Source: G11 sp947167445 | Lineage (GTDB): Bacteria > Bacillota > Clostridia > Lachnospirales > Lachnospiraceae | NCBI GenBank assembly: GCA_947167445.1 | Contig: CAMVID010000003.1 | Coordinates: 163,838-227,837, forward strand | Direction: 5' to 3' | DNA: 64,000 nt | Shown: positions 17,502-26,557 of the stretch, piece after piece | Layout of the letters: each line of letters begins with the position of its first letter | How positions within the stretch are numbered: the stretch's first letter is position 1 | Translations under genes and position numbers: made by a program | Notes under the pieces: model-generated | Databases searched by the model: none | What the model was told of the DNA's origin: nothing | The model's input: only the letters and a program-made list of their open reading frames with translations

Positions 17502-19691
17502 ATGAAGAAAATAAAGCATATATCACTTATTGTGGTGGCTTGCATGGTACTTTCCATGATAGGATGCGGAAAGCAGGAGACTGCAGATGAACCCTCAACA
17601 CGGGTTTACGACTATCAGGTCTATGTAGGCGAGACACCTATAAATGAATATGAAATAGTATATGAGGGCGGCGGTGCTAAACCGGCTGCCCTGTTGCTGT
17701 CTGAATACATAAAGAATATTTCGTGCGTGGAATTAAAGGTTTCAAAGAAGTCTTCACTTCCGGAGAACAGGCAAATTAAGGTGGTTGTACCGAAGGATAA
17801 TAAGGACTTCGAGTATCATGAGACCATTATTAAAGATGGTGGAATAACTGTCATAGGAGACTGCGAAGAGAAAATCAAGAAAGCGGCCTATGGATTTATA
17901 AACACCTATCTTGGATACGAATTTGCAGGGACGGAGAGAGAAAGGGTTAATGTTTCAAATCTTGGCATCCTTCGAGTCCCCGAGAATGCTGGTGTTGATG
18001 CACCCTGGATGGAGAAAAGAGAGCCCATAATAACTCTTTGGAAAACCAATTCTCCAAGGGGCGTTTACAGAAATGAGAATTCAAGTCTTAAAGTGGATGT
18101 TATGAACTATTCGGAGGAGGAATTATATTCTTATGTCCGAATGATGAAGCACCTTGGCTTTACCGGAATTCAGGTTACAGACATGTGCTCAGCCTGGGCC
18201 GGAGAAGGAAGCATTAAGGCTGTTCACGATAAGATTCGTTTTATGGCAGACGCTGCTCATTCCATGGATATGGATTTCACCCTTTGGGTTTGGGGAGCTG
18301 AGTTTACAGGCTACGGTTGGGTAGACAATACCGTTACCTATGATGGGGGAGAGTATGGCGCTGCCAGAAACAATCCCGATGTTATTGCCTGCTTTGAGAA
18401 ATACTATGATTATTATGCAGAATTAGCAGATGTAACTGACAGGCTGATCGCACATTTCTACGATCCCGGAAATCTTGGAGATGCCAATGATGTGGCATAT
18501 TTCTCCGGAATGTTAAGGGATAAATTTAAAGCTATAAATCCCACTGTTGACTTTGGAGTCAGCTGTTGGGTGGATCAGTTTGATAAGAACACCCTGGTTA
18601 GTAACCTGGGTGATGACATAACTCTGTATGAGGGAATGCAGCACAATCATAACGAGAATTATGCTCCCTTCAGACAGACAGTAAGTGCTCTTAACTGCCG
18701 ACTTGGCATGTGGGAATGGAATGGCTGCGAGATGGAGATTGACCAGCTGGCGCAGATGAATTATCAGCCATCAATCCTTAAGGAGAATTACCAGACCTTA
18801 AGAGAATACGATGGAGTATTAAAACCTGAGTATTGGAGTACCATGGATTCTTACCATGTGCTTAATGTTTTCTCTTTATATGCCGCTGCGAGGCTTGAAC
18901 AGGATCCTGATTTGGACGTCATAGAACTGACGGATGAGATAGCAAGACTTACGGTTGGTGAAGAGTATGCAGATGATTTCGCTGAGATGCTTCTTCTCTT
19001 AGAGGAGGCACGTTCAGGTTATACATGGAATGATTTCTTTTGGGATAATGAGGATTATCTCATGAAATCCGACAGATATCCCTATGAGGATATAATAGAG
19101 AAGTTTGACAGACTGTATCCTGTATTGAATCAAATGATTGATGAGGGTATCGAATCAGCAGGGCTCCCACTTCCCATTCCTCTTACGGATGTTTTAAGGC
19201 TTTTTAGATCTCATTTGATTCAGATAGATACTTACGCACTTTTTAGAAGAGACTTTGACGGATTTAAAGAGGCTTATGATAGGGGCGAGGCAGAACCCTG
19301 GTGGGTTGAAGAAGAACTTATAGAGTTATCGGACCCCATACCTGACTTTGATACAGTGGTGGGCCTTTGGGGACAGATTGAGCAGAGAGCCCAAAGGGAA
19401 CTGATTGTTGAGTGGTGCCTTGCTCATGAAGTGGAACCTCCAGTTATTGATATACTGGATTACAAGAGGAAGCAGATTATATATCAGTATTTTGCTATGT
19501 ATCAGGAAGGACATGAGGAGCCTGTAGTACAGTATCCTCCCTACTTCCAGTACGGCGCGGCTTTCAATGAATACGACACACCACGCCTTGTTGACGATCT
19601 GGTGGCTGAAGGAATTCTAACTGAAGTGGAAGACGAGACCGGAGGAGTATACCTTACGGATTTTGACGATTATCGTTTGGCTTTTAACTAA
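17502..19691 (+). CDS. Lipoprotein with glycoside-hydrolase-like fold (alpha-glucuronidase/DUF4838-like)
   Basis: A 729-residue protein with a lipoprotein signal: basic start, hydrophobic core and lipobox MIGC with Cys22. Residues about 45-160 (GGGAKPAALLLSEYIKN to YGFINTYLGYEF) look like the small domain before the barrel of GH20/GH67-type enzymes. The following part has barrel-like pieces LGFTGIQVTDM, FTLWVWGAEF and LGMWEWNGCEMEID, and LNVFSLYAAARLEQDPDLDV resembles DUF4838/GH67 tails. Hence it is probably an extracellular glycosidase, perhaps for uronic-acid or amino-sugar glycans; no catalytic acid can be named with confidence. It abuts the GH25 gene (TAA then ATG). Confidence 0.6.
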   Translation: MKKIKHISLIVVACMVLSMIGCGKQETADEPSTRVYDYQVYVGETPINEYEIVYEGGGAKPAALLLSEYIKNISCVELKVSKKSSLPENRQIKVVVPKDNKDFEYHETIIKDGGITVIGDCEEKIKKAAYGFINTYLGYEFAGTERERVNVSNLGILRVPENAGVDAPWMEKREPIITLWKTNSPRGVYRNENSSLKVDVMNYSEEELYSYVRMMKHLGFTGIQVTDMCSAWAGEGSIKAVHDKIRFMADAAHSMDMDFTLWVWGAEFTGYGWVDNTVTYDGGEYGAARNNPDVIACFEKYYDYYAELADVTDRLIAHFYDPGNLGDANDVAYFSGMLRDKFKAINPTVDFGVSCWVDQFDKNTLVSNLGDDITLYEGMQHNHNENYAPFRQTVSALNCRLGMWEWNGCEMEIDQLAQMNYQPSILKENYQTLREYDGVLKPEYWSTMDSYHVLNVFSLYAAARLEQDPDLDVIELTDEIARLTVGEEYADDFAEMLLLLEEARSGYTWNDFFWDNEDYLMKSDRYPYEDIIEKFDRLYPVLNQMIDEGIESAGLPLPIPLTDVLRLFRSHLIQIDTYALFRRDFDGFKEAYDRGEAEPWWVEEELIELSDPIPDFDTVVGLWGQIEQRAQRELIVEWCLAHEVEPPVIDILDYKRKQIIYQYFAMYQEGHEEPVVQYPPYFQYGAAFNEYDTPRLVDDLVAEGILTEVEDETGGVYLTDFDDYRLAFN

Positions 19692-19715
19692 AATAGATTA
19701 CGGAGTTAACCGAGA

Positions 19716-21197
19716 ATGCTTTTTAATTCATTTTCATTCCTGATTTTCTTTCCAATAGTGGTTCTGGTCTACTATCTCATACCGAGGAAAGTACGCTATA
19801 TTTGGCTTCTTGTGGCAAGCTACTATTTCTATATGTCGTGGAATGCCATCTATGCCATACTTATAGCTGTTTCTACCCTTGTCACATGGACAAGCGGAAT
19901 CCTTATTTCAAGAGCAGAAAGTACGAAAGAGAAAAAAAGCTTTGTGGCAGGAAGCCTTGTGATAAACCTTGGCATTCTGTTCTTCTTTAAGTACTTTGAC
20001 TTCACAATCGACAACATTAATGCTTTCCTCGGAAAGTTTCATATGACTGCCTTAAATCACCCCTTCGACATCATTCTGCCTGTTGGTATTTCTTTCTATA
20101 CCTTCCAGGCTTTAAGTTATACCATTGATGTATACAGGGGAGAGATTAATCCTGAGAAGAATTTCTTTAGATACGCTTTATACGTATCCTTCTTCCCTCA
20201 GCTTGTGGCAGGTCCTATCGAGAGATCCAAGAACTTACTCCCTCAGATACAGAATATTGAAGAGAAGAAACCCCACTTTAAGGTCATTATCAATGGCCTT
20301 ATTCTCATGCTTTGGGGCCTTTTCATGAAGATGGTTATTGCAGACAGAATTGCAATTCTGGTTGATAAGGCCTTTGAAGATATGTACATGTACGGAAGTG
20401 TGGAACTGATTGCCGGAGCAGTGGGTTTTGCTCTTCAGATTTACTGTGACTTTAACGGATACTCAACCATTGCTGTTGGTGCCGCAAAGGTTATGGGTAT
20501 CGATATAATGGAGAACTTTAATACTCCTTACTTTGCAGTAAGCGTATCGGACTTCTGGAAGAGATGGCACATTTCCCTTTCCACCTGGTTTAGAGACTAC
20601 GTTTATATCCCTCTTGGGGGTAACAGAAAGGGCAAAGTAAGAAAGTATGTAAACCTCATGATTACAATGCTTGTTTCCGGTCTCTGGCACGGAGCAAACT
20701 GGACCTATGTAATCTGGGGAGGCTTGCATGGCTTATATCAGGTTATAGGAGACCTGCTTAAGCCTTTAAAGGACAAGGTGCACGAATTCCTTGGAACCGA
20801 TAAGGATGCGGCAAGCTTTAAGATTGGGCAGGTTATTATAACCTTCTGCCTTACAACTTTCGCTTGGATATTCTTTAGAGCAGAGAGCCTGAGAGGCGCA
20901 TGGTTTTACATAAAAAGAATGTTTACCAGATGGAATCCCTGGTCTGTTATGGATTTAAGCGTCTATGACCTGGGCCTTGATTTGTTAGAGATGAATATCT
21001 TAGTAATTTCACTTGTGTGCTTGTTTGTTGTGGACCTTATAAAATACAGAAGAAGCGTATCTGTATCAGATGTCCTGATGAAGCAGAATCTGTGGTTCAG
21101 ATGGGTTGTAGTTATCGGTCTTATTGTTGCAGTTTTAGTCTTTGGTGAATACGGAATTGATTTCGATTCCAATAAATTCATCTATTTTGATTTCTAA
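19716..21197 (+). CDS. MBOAT family O-acyltransferase (AlgI/DltB-like)
   Basis: A 493-residue polytopic membrane protein with the MBOAT core DFWKRWHISLSTWFRDYVY, IPLGGNRKGK and GLWHGANWTYVIWGG; His325 in the last motif is the invariant catalytic histidine. MBOAT proteins pass acyl or aminoacyl groups across the membrane to extracellular glycans, usually together with an SGNH/DltD-like partner, and such a gene follows 12 bp downstream. CGGAG precedes ATG 19716. Whether the donor is acetyl-CoA-derived (as in AlgI) or the aminoacyl carrier encoded at 276 (as in DltB) is not decided by the sequence. Confidence 0.9.
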   Translation: MLFNSFSFLIFFPIVVLVYYLIPRKVRYIWLLVASYYFYMSWNAIYAILIAVSTLVTWTSGILISRAESTKEKKSFVAGSLVINLGILFFFKYFDFTIDNINAFLGKFHMTALNHPFDIILPVGISFYTFQALSYTIDVYRGEINPEKNFFRYALYVSFFPQLVAGPIERSKNLLPQIQNIEEKKPHFKVIINGLILMLWGLFMKMVIADRIAILVDKAFEDMYMYGSVELIAGAVGFALQIYCDFNGYSTIAVGAAKVMGIDIMENFNTPYFAVSVSDFWKRWHISLSTWFRDYVYIPLGGNRKGKVRKYVNLMITMLVSGLWHGANWTYVIWGGLHGLYQVIGDLLKPLKDKVHEFLGTDKDAASFKIGQVIITFCLTTFAWIFFRAESLRGAWFYIKRMFTRWNPWSVMDLSVYDLGLDLLEMNILVISLVCLFVVDLIKYRRSVSVSDVLMKQNLWFRWVVVIGLIVAVLVFGEYGIDFDSNKFIYFDF

Positions 21198-21209
21198 GGA
21201 GGCAATCTT

Positions 21210-22637
21210 ATGGATAAGAAATTATATATAAAAAGAGCCATAAGCGTTGTTGCCTTTATAGCGATACTTTGCCTGGTTCTTTACAGAGTATATGAGATAG
21301 TTTCATGGAAGGATACGGAGGGAGATTATTCCTCAACAATGACGGGGCTGTATTCAACTCCGAAGGATACCATGGAACTGGTCTTCGTTGGAAGCAGTCA
21401 CTGTTACGGCGGAATTGACACAGAGTATTTCTGGAGCAATTACGGGATCCCGGCATTTAACATGTGCTGCTCCGGACAGGATAAGGATTCGGCTTACCAT
21501 CAGCTTAAGGAGCTTCTTAAAACTCAGAGCCCTCAGATGGTAGTTGTTGAGGCATATGCGTTCCTGTTTGAGAGACAGGAGCATATCGGAAATGCATACA
21601 GAAACATGCTTTCCATGGATTTCTCAAAGAATTCCAATGAACTTATAAGAAAGTATGTGGAAAAGGAGAACCAGCTGGACTACTTACTTCGTTGGCCCAT
21701 AGTCCATACAAGATACAGAGAGCTTCAAAAGTATGATTTCGTACAGTATGAGCCCAGCGTTTTCGGACGTGGTCATACCTATAACCTTCATACCGAGGAA
21801 GTGGGCTTTGATGCAAATATCTTCTATGAGCCCCTTGTTACAGAGATTTCTGACCATAACAAGGAGTGGATTGATGAACTTGACAAGCTTTCCAAAGAGG
21901 AAGGCTTTGATTTGATGTTTGTTCAGATTCCAAGTGATGTTTCTTCTGAGCAGCAGTATATTTTAAACGGCTGCGAGGAGTATCTTAATCTGCTTGGAAT
22001 ACCCTATCTTGACCTAAATAAGAGAATGGGAGAGATTGGGCTTAATCCAAAGGCAGACTTTATTGACTTTAACCACGTAAATTATTACGGAGCAGAGAAA
22101 ACCACTGAGTATCTGGCAAACTATCTTATGGAAAATTATTACTTTGAACCGCACGATGGTGAGGATGAGTATGAACTGTGGGATAAGAGTGCGGATTATT
22201 CATATCATTTCTCATGGGCTTCTGAACTAGCAGCAAAGGATATGGGTGAATATCTAAAATCCGTTATTAAACAAAAGGACGTTATCACAGTCCTTACTCT
22301 GGATGGGTGGTATTCGGTGACAGGTACGGATTGGGCTACAGCCCTTTCAGACTTAAAGCTTAGAGAGGACCCTTCAAAGATAGAGGAAGGTGGAACCTGG
22401 ATATTCAGAGACGGCAAGTTAATTGCTTACATTCCCCAAGGAGAGGAACAGCCTCAGTGGGCTCTTGATATCAATGATACGGATACCATGGTTATCAAGA
22501 ATTATATCCGTGATACAAAGCAGGTTACAGGCATCTATATAAATGACGAAATTAAGTGCGGAAACAACGACGGATTGAATGTTTTAGTGTATGATGAAGT
22601 TATGGACAAGGTGGTAAATACACGGCACTTTGACTGA
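21210..22637 (+). CDS. Membrane-anchored SGNH/DltD-like acyl-transfer partner
   Basis: A 475-residue protein with one N-terminal membrane helix (residues about 10-30) and an extracytoplasmic domain. It contains the SGNH elements FVGSSHCYGGID (Ser62/Ser63 region, GxS block I) and D286-F-N-H289 (block V) in DFNHVNYYG. This arrangement is seen in DltD and in partners of MBOAT acyltransferases. The C-terminal 130 residues, after the SGNH core, contain a beta-rich part (ITVLTLDGWYSV) found in some related proteins. AAGGAGG gives a strong ribosome site. It probably finishes O-acylation of the exported glycan with the upstream MBOAT. Confidence 0.75.
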   Translation: MDKKLYIKRAISVVAFIAILCLVLYRVYEIVSWKDTEGDYSSTMTGLYSTPKDTMELVFVGSSHCYGGIDTEYFWSNYGIPAFNMCCSGQDKDSAYHQLKELLKTQSPQMVVVEAYAFLFERQEHIGNAYRNMLSMDFSKNSNELIRKYVEKENQLDYLLRWPIVHTRYRELQKYDFVQYEPSVFGRGHTYNLHTEEVGFDANIFYEPLVTEISDHNKEWIDELDKLSKEEGFDLMFVQIPSDVSSEQQYILNGCEEYLNLLGIPYLDLNKRMGEIGLNPKADFIDFNHVNYYGAEKTTEYLANYLMENYYFEPHDGEDEYELWDKSADYSYHFSWASELAAKDMGEYLKSVIKQKDVITVLTLDGWYSVTGTDWATALSDLKLREDPSKIEEGGTWIFRDGKLIAYIPQGEEQPQWALDINDTDTMVIKNYIRDTKQVTGIYINDEIKCGNNDGLNVLVYDEVMDKVVNTRHFD

Positions 22638-22673
22638 TTTTTCTTACAGTTATGATGCATTGAGAATTTATGA

Positions 22674-22701
22674 TTACACCTGTAAATGAGGTGGGGTGTA
22701 A
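22674..22701. promoter_or_regulatory. Inverted repeat in the rmlB leader
   Basis: TTACACC at 22674-22680 and GGTGTAA at 22695-22701 form a 7-bp inverted repeat with a 14-nt gap, ahead of rmlB. It could be an operator or an mRNA hairpin; nothing else supports a function. Confidence 0.3.
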
Positions 22702-22733
22702 ACCCTAATAATGAATTAAAGGAAGGAAATTAT

Positions 22734-23816
22734 ATGAGAACATACCTTGTAACCGGAGGTGCCGGATTTATCGGTTCCAACTACATTCATTACATGTTTA
22801 ACAAGTACAATAACGACATCCGTATTATCAACGTGGATGTACTCACATATGCAGGAAATCTTGAGAACCTTAAGGATATCGAGGGCAGAGACAACTATAC
22901 CTTTGTGAAAGCCAACATCTGTGACAAAGAGGCGATATCTAAGATTTTTGCAGAGAATGATATCGACAGAGTTGTGCATTTCGCGGCAGAAAGCCATGTA
23001 GACAGAAGTATTAAGACTCCTGAAGTCTTCGTGCAGACCAACGTTCTTGGAACTGCAGTTATGCTTAACTGTGCCAAGGCTGCATGGGAATTACCCGATG
23101 GAACATTCAAAGAGGGCAAGAAGTTCCTTCATGTTTCAACTGATGAGGTCTATGGTTCACTTGAGGAGGACGGCGGATATTTCTATGAGACAACTCCCTA
23201 TGCTCCTCACAGCCCCTACTCAGCAAGCAAGGCAAGCTCTGATATGCTTGTAAAGGCTTATATGGACACATATAAGTTCCCTGCAAATATCACCAACTGC
23301 TCCAACAACTACGGCCCTTATCAGTTCCCTGAGAAGCTTATTCCCCTTATTATCAACAATGCACTTCAGGGCAAGAAGCTTCCTGTATACGGTGATGGTA
23401 AGAACGTAAGAGACTGGTTATATGTTATGGACCACGCCAAAGCAATTGACATGGTTTGCGAGAAGGGAAGACTCTTCGAGACATATAACGTTGGTGGACA
23501 TAACGAGAAGCAGAACATCGAGATTATCAACATTATTATCGATACTCTTCAGGAGATGCTTCCCGATTCAGATCCCAGAAAGAAGAACGTATCCAAAGAC
23601 CTTATTACTTACGTAGAGGACAGAAAGGGTCACGACAGACGTTACGCCATTGCGCCCGATAAGATTAAGGCTGAGATTGGCTGGGAGCCTGAGACCATGT
23701 TTAAGGATGGAATCAAGCTTACAATCAAGTGGTTCTTCGAGAATGAAGAGTGGATGAAGAACGTAACTTCAGGTGATTACCAGAAATACTACGAAGATAT
23801 GTACGCAAACAGATAA
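22734..23816 (+). CDS. rfbB: dTDP-glucose 4,6-dehydratase
   Basis: A 360-residue RmlB. It shows VTGGAGFIGSNYIHYM at the N-terminus, HFAAESHVDRSI, the catalytic STDEVYGSL with D-E in place, YSASKASSD, and NCSNNYGPYQFPEKLIPL. It converts dTDP-glucose to dTDP-4-keto-6-deoxyglucose, the branch point for rhamnose (with RmlC here) and for 3-amino-3,6-dideoxyhexoses (with the FdtA/FdtB-like proteins at 60814-62335). The start is ATG 22734, with GGAAGG just upstream, rather than the in-frame ATG 22686, which would add 16 unlikely residues. Confidence 0.95.
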   Translation: MRTYLVTGGAGFIGSNYIHYMFNKYNNDIRIINVDVLTYAGNLENLKDIEGRDNYTFVKANICDKEAISKIFAENDIDRVVHFAAESHVDRSIKTPEVFVQTNVLGTAVMLNCAKAAWELPDGTFKEGKKFLHVSTDEVYGSLEEDGGYFYETTPYAPHSPYSASKASSDMLVKAYMDTYKFPANITNCSNNYGPYQFPEKLIPLIINNALQGKKLPVYGDGKNVRDWLYVMDHAKAIDMVCEKGRLFETYNVGGHNEKQNIEIINIIIDTLQEMLPDSDPRKKNVSKDLITYVEDRKGHDRRYAIAPDKIKAEIGWEPETMFKDGIKLTIKWFFENEEWMKNVTSGDYQKYYEDMYANR

Positions 23817-23845
23817 GCAACGTATCGAATGGAGGTTTACATAAT

Positions 23846-24715
23846 ATGAAAGGCATAATCCTTGCCGGTGGATCCGGCACAAGACTTTACCCCCTTACAA
23901 AGGCTATCTCAAAGCAGATTATTCCTGTTTACGATAAGCCCATGATTTACTATCCCTTATCAACATTAATGCTTGCGGGGATAAGAGAGATTATGATTAT
24001 CTCCACACCCAGGGATTTACCTGTATTTAAGGAACTCTTTGGAACGGGAGAACAGTTGGGACTTAAGCTTTCATATGCCATTCAGGAAGTTCCAAGAGGT
24101 CTTGCAGATGCCTTCATTATCGGTGCAGAGTTTATCGGCAAAGATTCTGTGGCACTGGTACTCGGAGATAATATCTTCTACGGTCAGAGCTTCTCAAAGC
24201 TTCTTGTGGAAGTAGCCAGAAGAGAAAAGGGCGCCACAATCTTTGGATACTATGTAAGAGATCCCAGAGAGTATGGTGTTGTTGAGTTTGATGAGAACGG
24301 TAAGGCTTTGTCCATAGAAGAAAAGCCTGAACATCCAAAGAGCAACTACGCTGTACCGGGATTATATTTCTATGATAACGACGTTGTTGAGATTGCTGCT
24401 AATGTTAAGCCCTCTGCCAGAGGCGAAATCGAGATTACCAGCATCAACAACGAGTATTTAAGACGTGGAACATTACACGTTGAAACCATGGGCCGTGGCT
24501 TTGCCTGGCTTGATACCGGAAATCCGGATTCAATGCTGGATGCCACCAACTTTGTGGCTGCATTCCAGAAGAGACAGGGACTTTATATTTCATGTATCGA
24601 GGAGATTGCCTACAAGAAAGGCTTCATTGATAAGACTCAGCTCCTTGAACTCGCCAAGCCCCTTATGAAGACGGACTACGGCAAATATTTGACAGAGGTT
24701 GCAAATGGACTCTAG
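23846..24715 (+). CDS. rfbA: Glucose-1-phosphate thymidylyltransferase
   Basis: A 289-residue RmlA. The pyrophosphorylase signature GGSGTRLYPLTKAISKQ lies at residues 7-23, followed by YDKPMIYYPLSTLMLAGI, LVLGDNIFYG, and AWLDTGNPDSM. It makes dTDP-glucose from glucose-1-phosphate and dTTP, feeding RmlB immediately upstream. Length matches the family. A GGAGG ribosome site lies upstream of ATG; the spacer happens to read GGTTTACATAAT, like the repeat family of the accessory region, probably by chance. The end overlaps the next gene by 11 bp. Confidence 0.95.
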   Translation: MKGIILAGGSGTRLYPLTKAISKQIIPVYDKPMIYYPLSTLMLAGIREIMIISTPRDLPVFKELFGTGEQLGLKLSYAIQEVPRGLADAFIIGAEFIGKDSVALVLGDNIFYGQSFSKLLVEVARREKGATIFGYYVRDPREYGVVEFDENGKALSIEEKPEHPKSNYAVPGLYFYDNDVVEIAANVKPSARGEIEITSINNEYLRRGTLHVETMGRGFAWLDTGNPDSMLDATNFVAAFQKRQGLYISCIEEIAYKKGFIDKTQLLELAKPLMKTDYGKYLTEVANGL

Positions 24716-25991
24716 ACTGAGGACAATAACCATCGCCGCATGTGTAGGCGTGGTTCTGTTTGTACTTGTCATCGTTTTGTATGTAAATAGAGATTTATTT
24801 GGAGGTAAGGGTACCCGTAAAGATTCAGGTGCCCTCATTTCTGCGTCTGAGGATAATGGCGAGAAGGCCGTTGCTGAGAAGACTGAGGAGGGTTATTGGA
24901 TTGGAGATGACCTGTCAGCCTTCAAGGAGGACGAGGGCTTTTTCGATAAGGAAGCAACCAAGTACGACGAATATGTGAAGAAACATAAGACCCTTTCAAT
25001 GATTACCACATCGGTAGAGAAGGACTTAAGGATAAAGATTGTGGATTACGACGGCAAAGTCCTTGAGGATAAGGAACTTTCCGTAACGATCGAGGGAAAG
25101 GGCGACTACAAGGATACGGACAAAGACGGAATAATCTACATTCCGTATATTAAGGCCGGTGAATACAAGGTAACCCTTAATGAGGTTGAGGGATACACGG
25201 TACCGGAAGAACCTTTGATAGTAAATATAAAGGCTCAGGTTGAGTATGTTCCCATTGAAGATATTAAAGCTTTGATTAAGACTGAGGCCGAGATTGATCC
25301 TTCTAAGGATGACAAGGATTATCTTGATATGGATGCGGATACTGATAAGACTGAGATAACAAGGCTTATGACTACGGCTGAGAATGCCACCCTTGGTATA
25401 GATGTATCAAAGTATCAGGGTGAGATTGACTGGAAGAAGGTTGCGGATGCAGGAATCAAGTTCGCTATCATAAGATGCGGATACAGAGGTTATTCCACAG
25501 GTTCTTTGGTTATAGATCCTTATTTCGAGAAGAACTTAAAGGGGGCAACCACAAATGGCATAGACGTTGGAGTTTATTTCTTCTCCCAGGCAATGAATGA
25601 AGTTGAGGCGGTGGAAGAGGCGTCTATGGTTCTTAGTCAGATTAAAAGAGCCTATGTGAACTACCCGATTTTCATTGACTCAGAAGCTTCCGGCGGAGAC
25701 GGAAGAGCAGATAAGCTGAACGTTGAGAATCGAACCAAGGTATGTAAGGCCTTCTGTGCAACCATTGAAAGTGAAGGCTATAACGCAGGAGTTTATGCCA
25801 GCAAGAACTGGTTTAACAATAAATTAACGGCCAAAGAACTTGAAGATTATATTATCTGGCTTGCGGAATACCGCGAAGCGCCCACCTACGAAGGAGTCTA
25901 TAACATGTGGCAGTACTCCTCTAAGGGCAAGGTTGACGGTATAGAAGGAAATGTTGATCTGGATTTAAGTTATTTGGAGATTAAGAGATAG
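24705..25991 (+). CDS. Membrane-anchored GH25 lysozyme-like protein with Cna-like domain
   Basis: A 428-residue paralogue of the protein at 14757. A single N-terminal membrane helix lies at residues about 8-27. Then comes a linker, a beta domain (VEKDLRIKIVDYDGKVLEDK to INIKAQVEY-like end) resembling Cna-B/SpaA repeats, and a GH25 domain from about residue 228 (LGIDVSKYQGEIDWKKV), with FIDSEASGG replacing the usual DVE by D-S-E. The C-terminus ends with GNVDLDLSYL, as in the paralogue. ATG 24705 is preferred to TTG 24699 because AGAGG is 7 nt upstream. It overlaps rmlA, so lysozyme and nucleotide-sugar genes are co-expressed, perhaps to open peptidoglycan for polymer assembly. Confidence 0.85.
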   Translation: MDSRLRTITIAACVGVVLFVLVIVLYVNRDLFGGKGTRKDSGALISASEDNGEKAVAEKTEEGYWIGDDLSAFKEDEGFFDKEATKYDEYVKKHKTLSMITTSVEKDLRIKIVDYDGKVLEDKELSVTIEGKGDYKDTDKDGIIYIPYIKAGEYKVTLNEVEGYTVPEEPLIVNIKAQVEYVPIEDIKALIKTEAEIDPSKDDKDYLDMDADTDKTEITRLMTTAENATLGIDVSKYQGEIDWKKVADAGIKFAIIRCGYRGYSTGSLVIDPYFEKNLKGATTNGIDVGVYFFSQAMNEVEAVEEASMVLSQIKRAYVNYPIFIDSEASGGDGRADKLNVENRTKVCKAFCATIESEGYNAGVYASKNWFNNKLTAKELEDYIIWLAEYREAPTYEGVYNMWQYSSKGKVDGIEGNVDLDLSYLEIKR

Positions 25992-26008
25992 AATAGGAGT
26001 TTAGGTTT

Positions 26009-26551
26009 ATGGGAAAGTTAACTGTCGAGACATGTGAAATTGAAGGATTGAAGGTTATTACGCCTGAAGTCAGAGGTGACAACAGAGGTTACTTCATGGA
26101 GACATATCAGTACAACGATTTCAAGGAAGCAGGAATTCCTGAAGTATTTGTGCAGGATAACCAGTCTGCATCAAGAAAGGGCGTATTAAGAGGTCTTCAC
26201 TTCCAGATCAATCATCCTCAGGATAAGCTCGTAAGAGTTATTAGAGGAGAGGTTTACGACGTGGCTGTAGATTTGAGAGAGGGATCCAAGACCTATGGTA
26301 AGTGGTTTGGCGTTCTTCTTTCAGCCGAGAATAAGAAGCAGTTCTTTATTCCCAAGAACTTCGCACATGGCTTTCTTGTATTATCCGATGAAGCTGAGTT
26401 TTGTTATAAGGTTACAGATTTCTATCATCCCAACGATGAGGGCGGAATCATGTACAATGACCCTGCGATAGGTGTCAAATGGCCTATTCCTGATGGGATG
26501 GAGCTGATTTTATCAGAAAGAGATACAAAATGGCCCCCTTTTAAGGGTTAA
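26009..26551 (+). CDS. rfbC: dTDP-4-dehydrorhamnose 3,5-epimerase
   Basis: A 180-residue RmlC of cupin fold. Recognisable motifs are DNRGYFMETYQYNDF, FVQDNQSASRKGVLRGLHFQ with the catalytic His, LVRVIRGEVYDVAVDLR, and IPKNFAHGFLVLSDEAEFCYK. It epimerises dTDP-4-keto-6-deoxyglucose at C3 and C5 on the way to dTDP-L-rhamnose. The reductase RmlD was not found in this window, so it must be encoded elsewhere if rhamnose is made. It lies between the GH25 paralogue and the ABC exporter genes. Confidence 0.95.
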   Translation: MGKLTVETCEIEGLKVITPEVRGDNRGYFMETYQYNDFKEAGIPEVFVQDNQSASRKGVLRGLHFQINHPQDKLVRVIRGEVYDVAVDLREGSKTYGKWFGVLLSAENKKQFFIPKNFAHGFLVLSDEAEFCYKVTDFYHPNDEGGIMYNDPAIGVKWPIPDGMELILSERDTKWPPFKG

Positions 26552-26557
26552 CAGTTT

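Noticed and set aside
22686..22733. Upstream ATG for rmlB adding 16 residues
   Set aside because: The added residues are not family-like, and the ribosome site GGAAGG sits just before ATG 22734.
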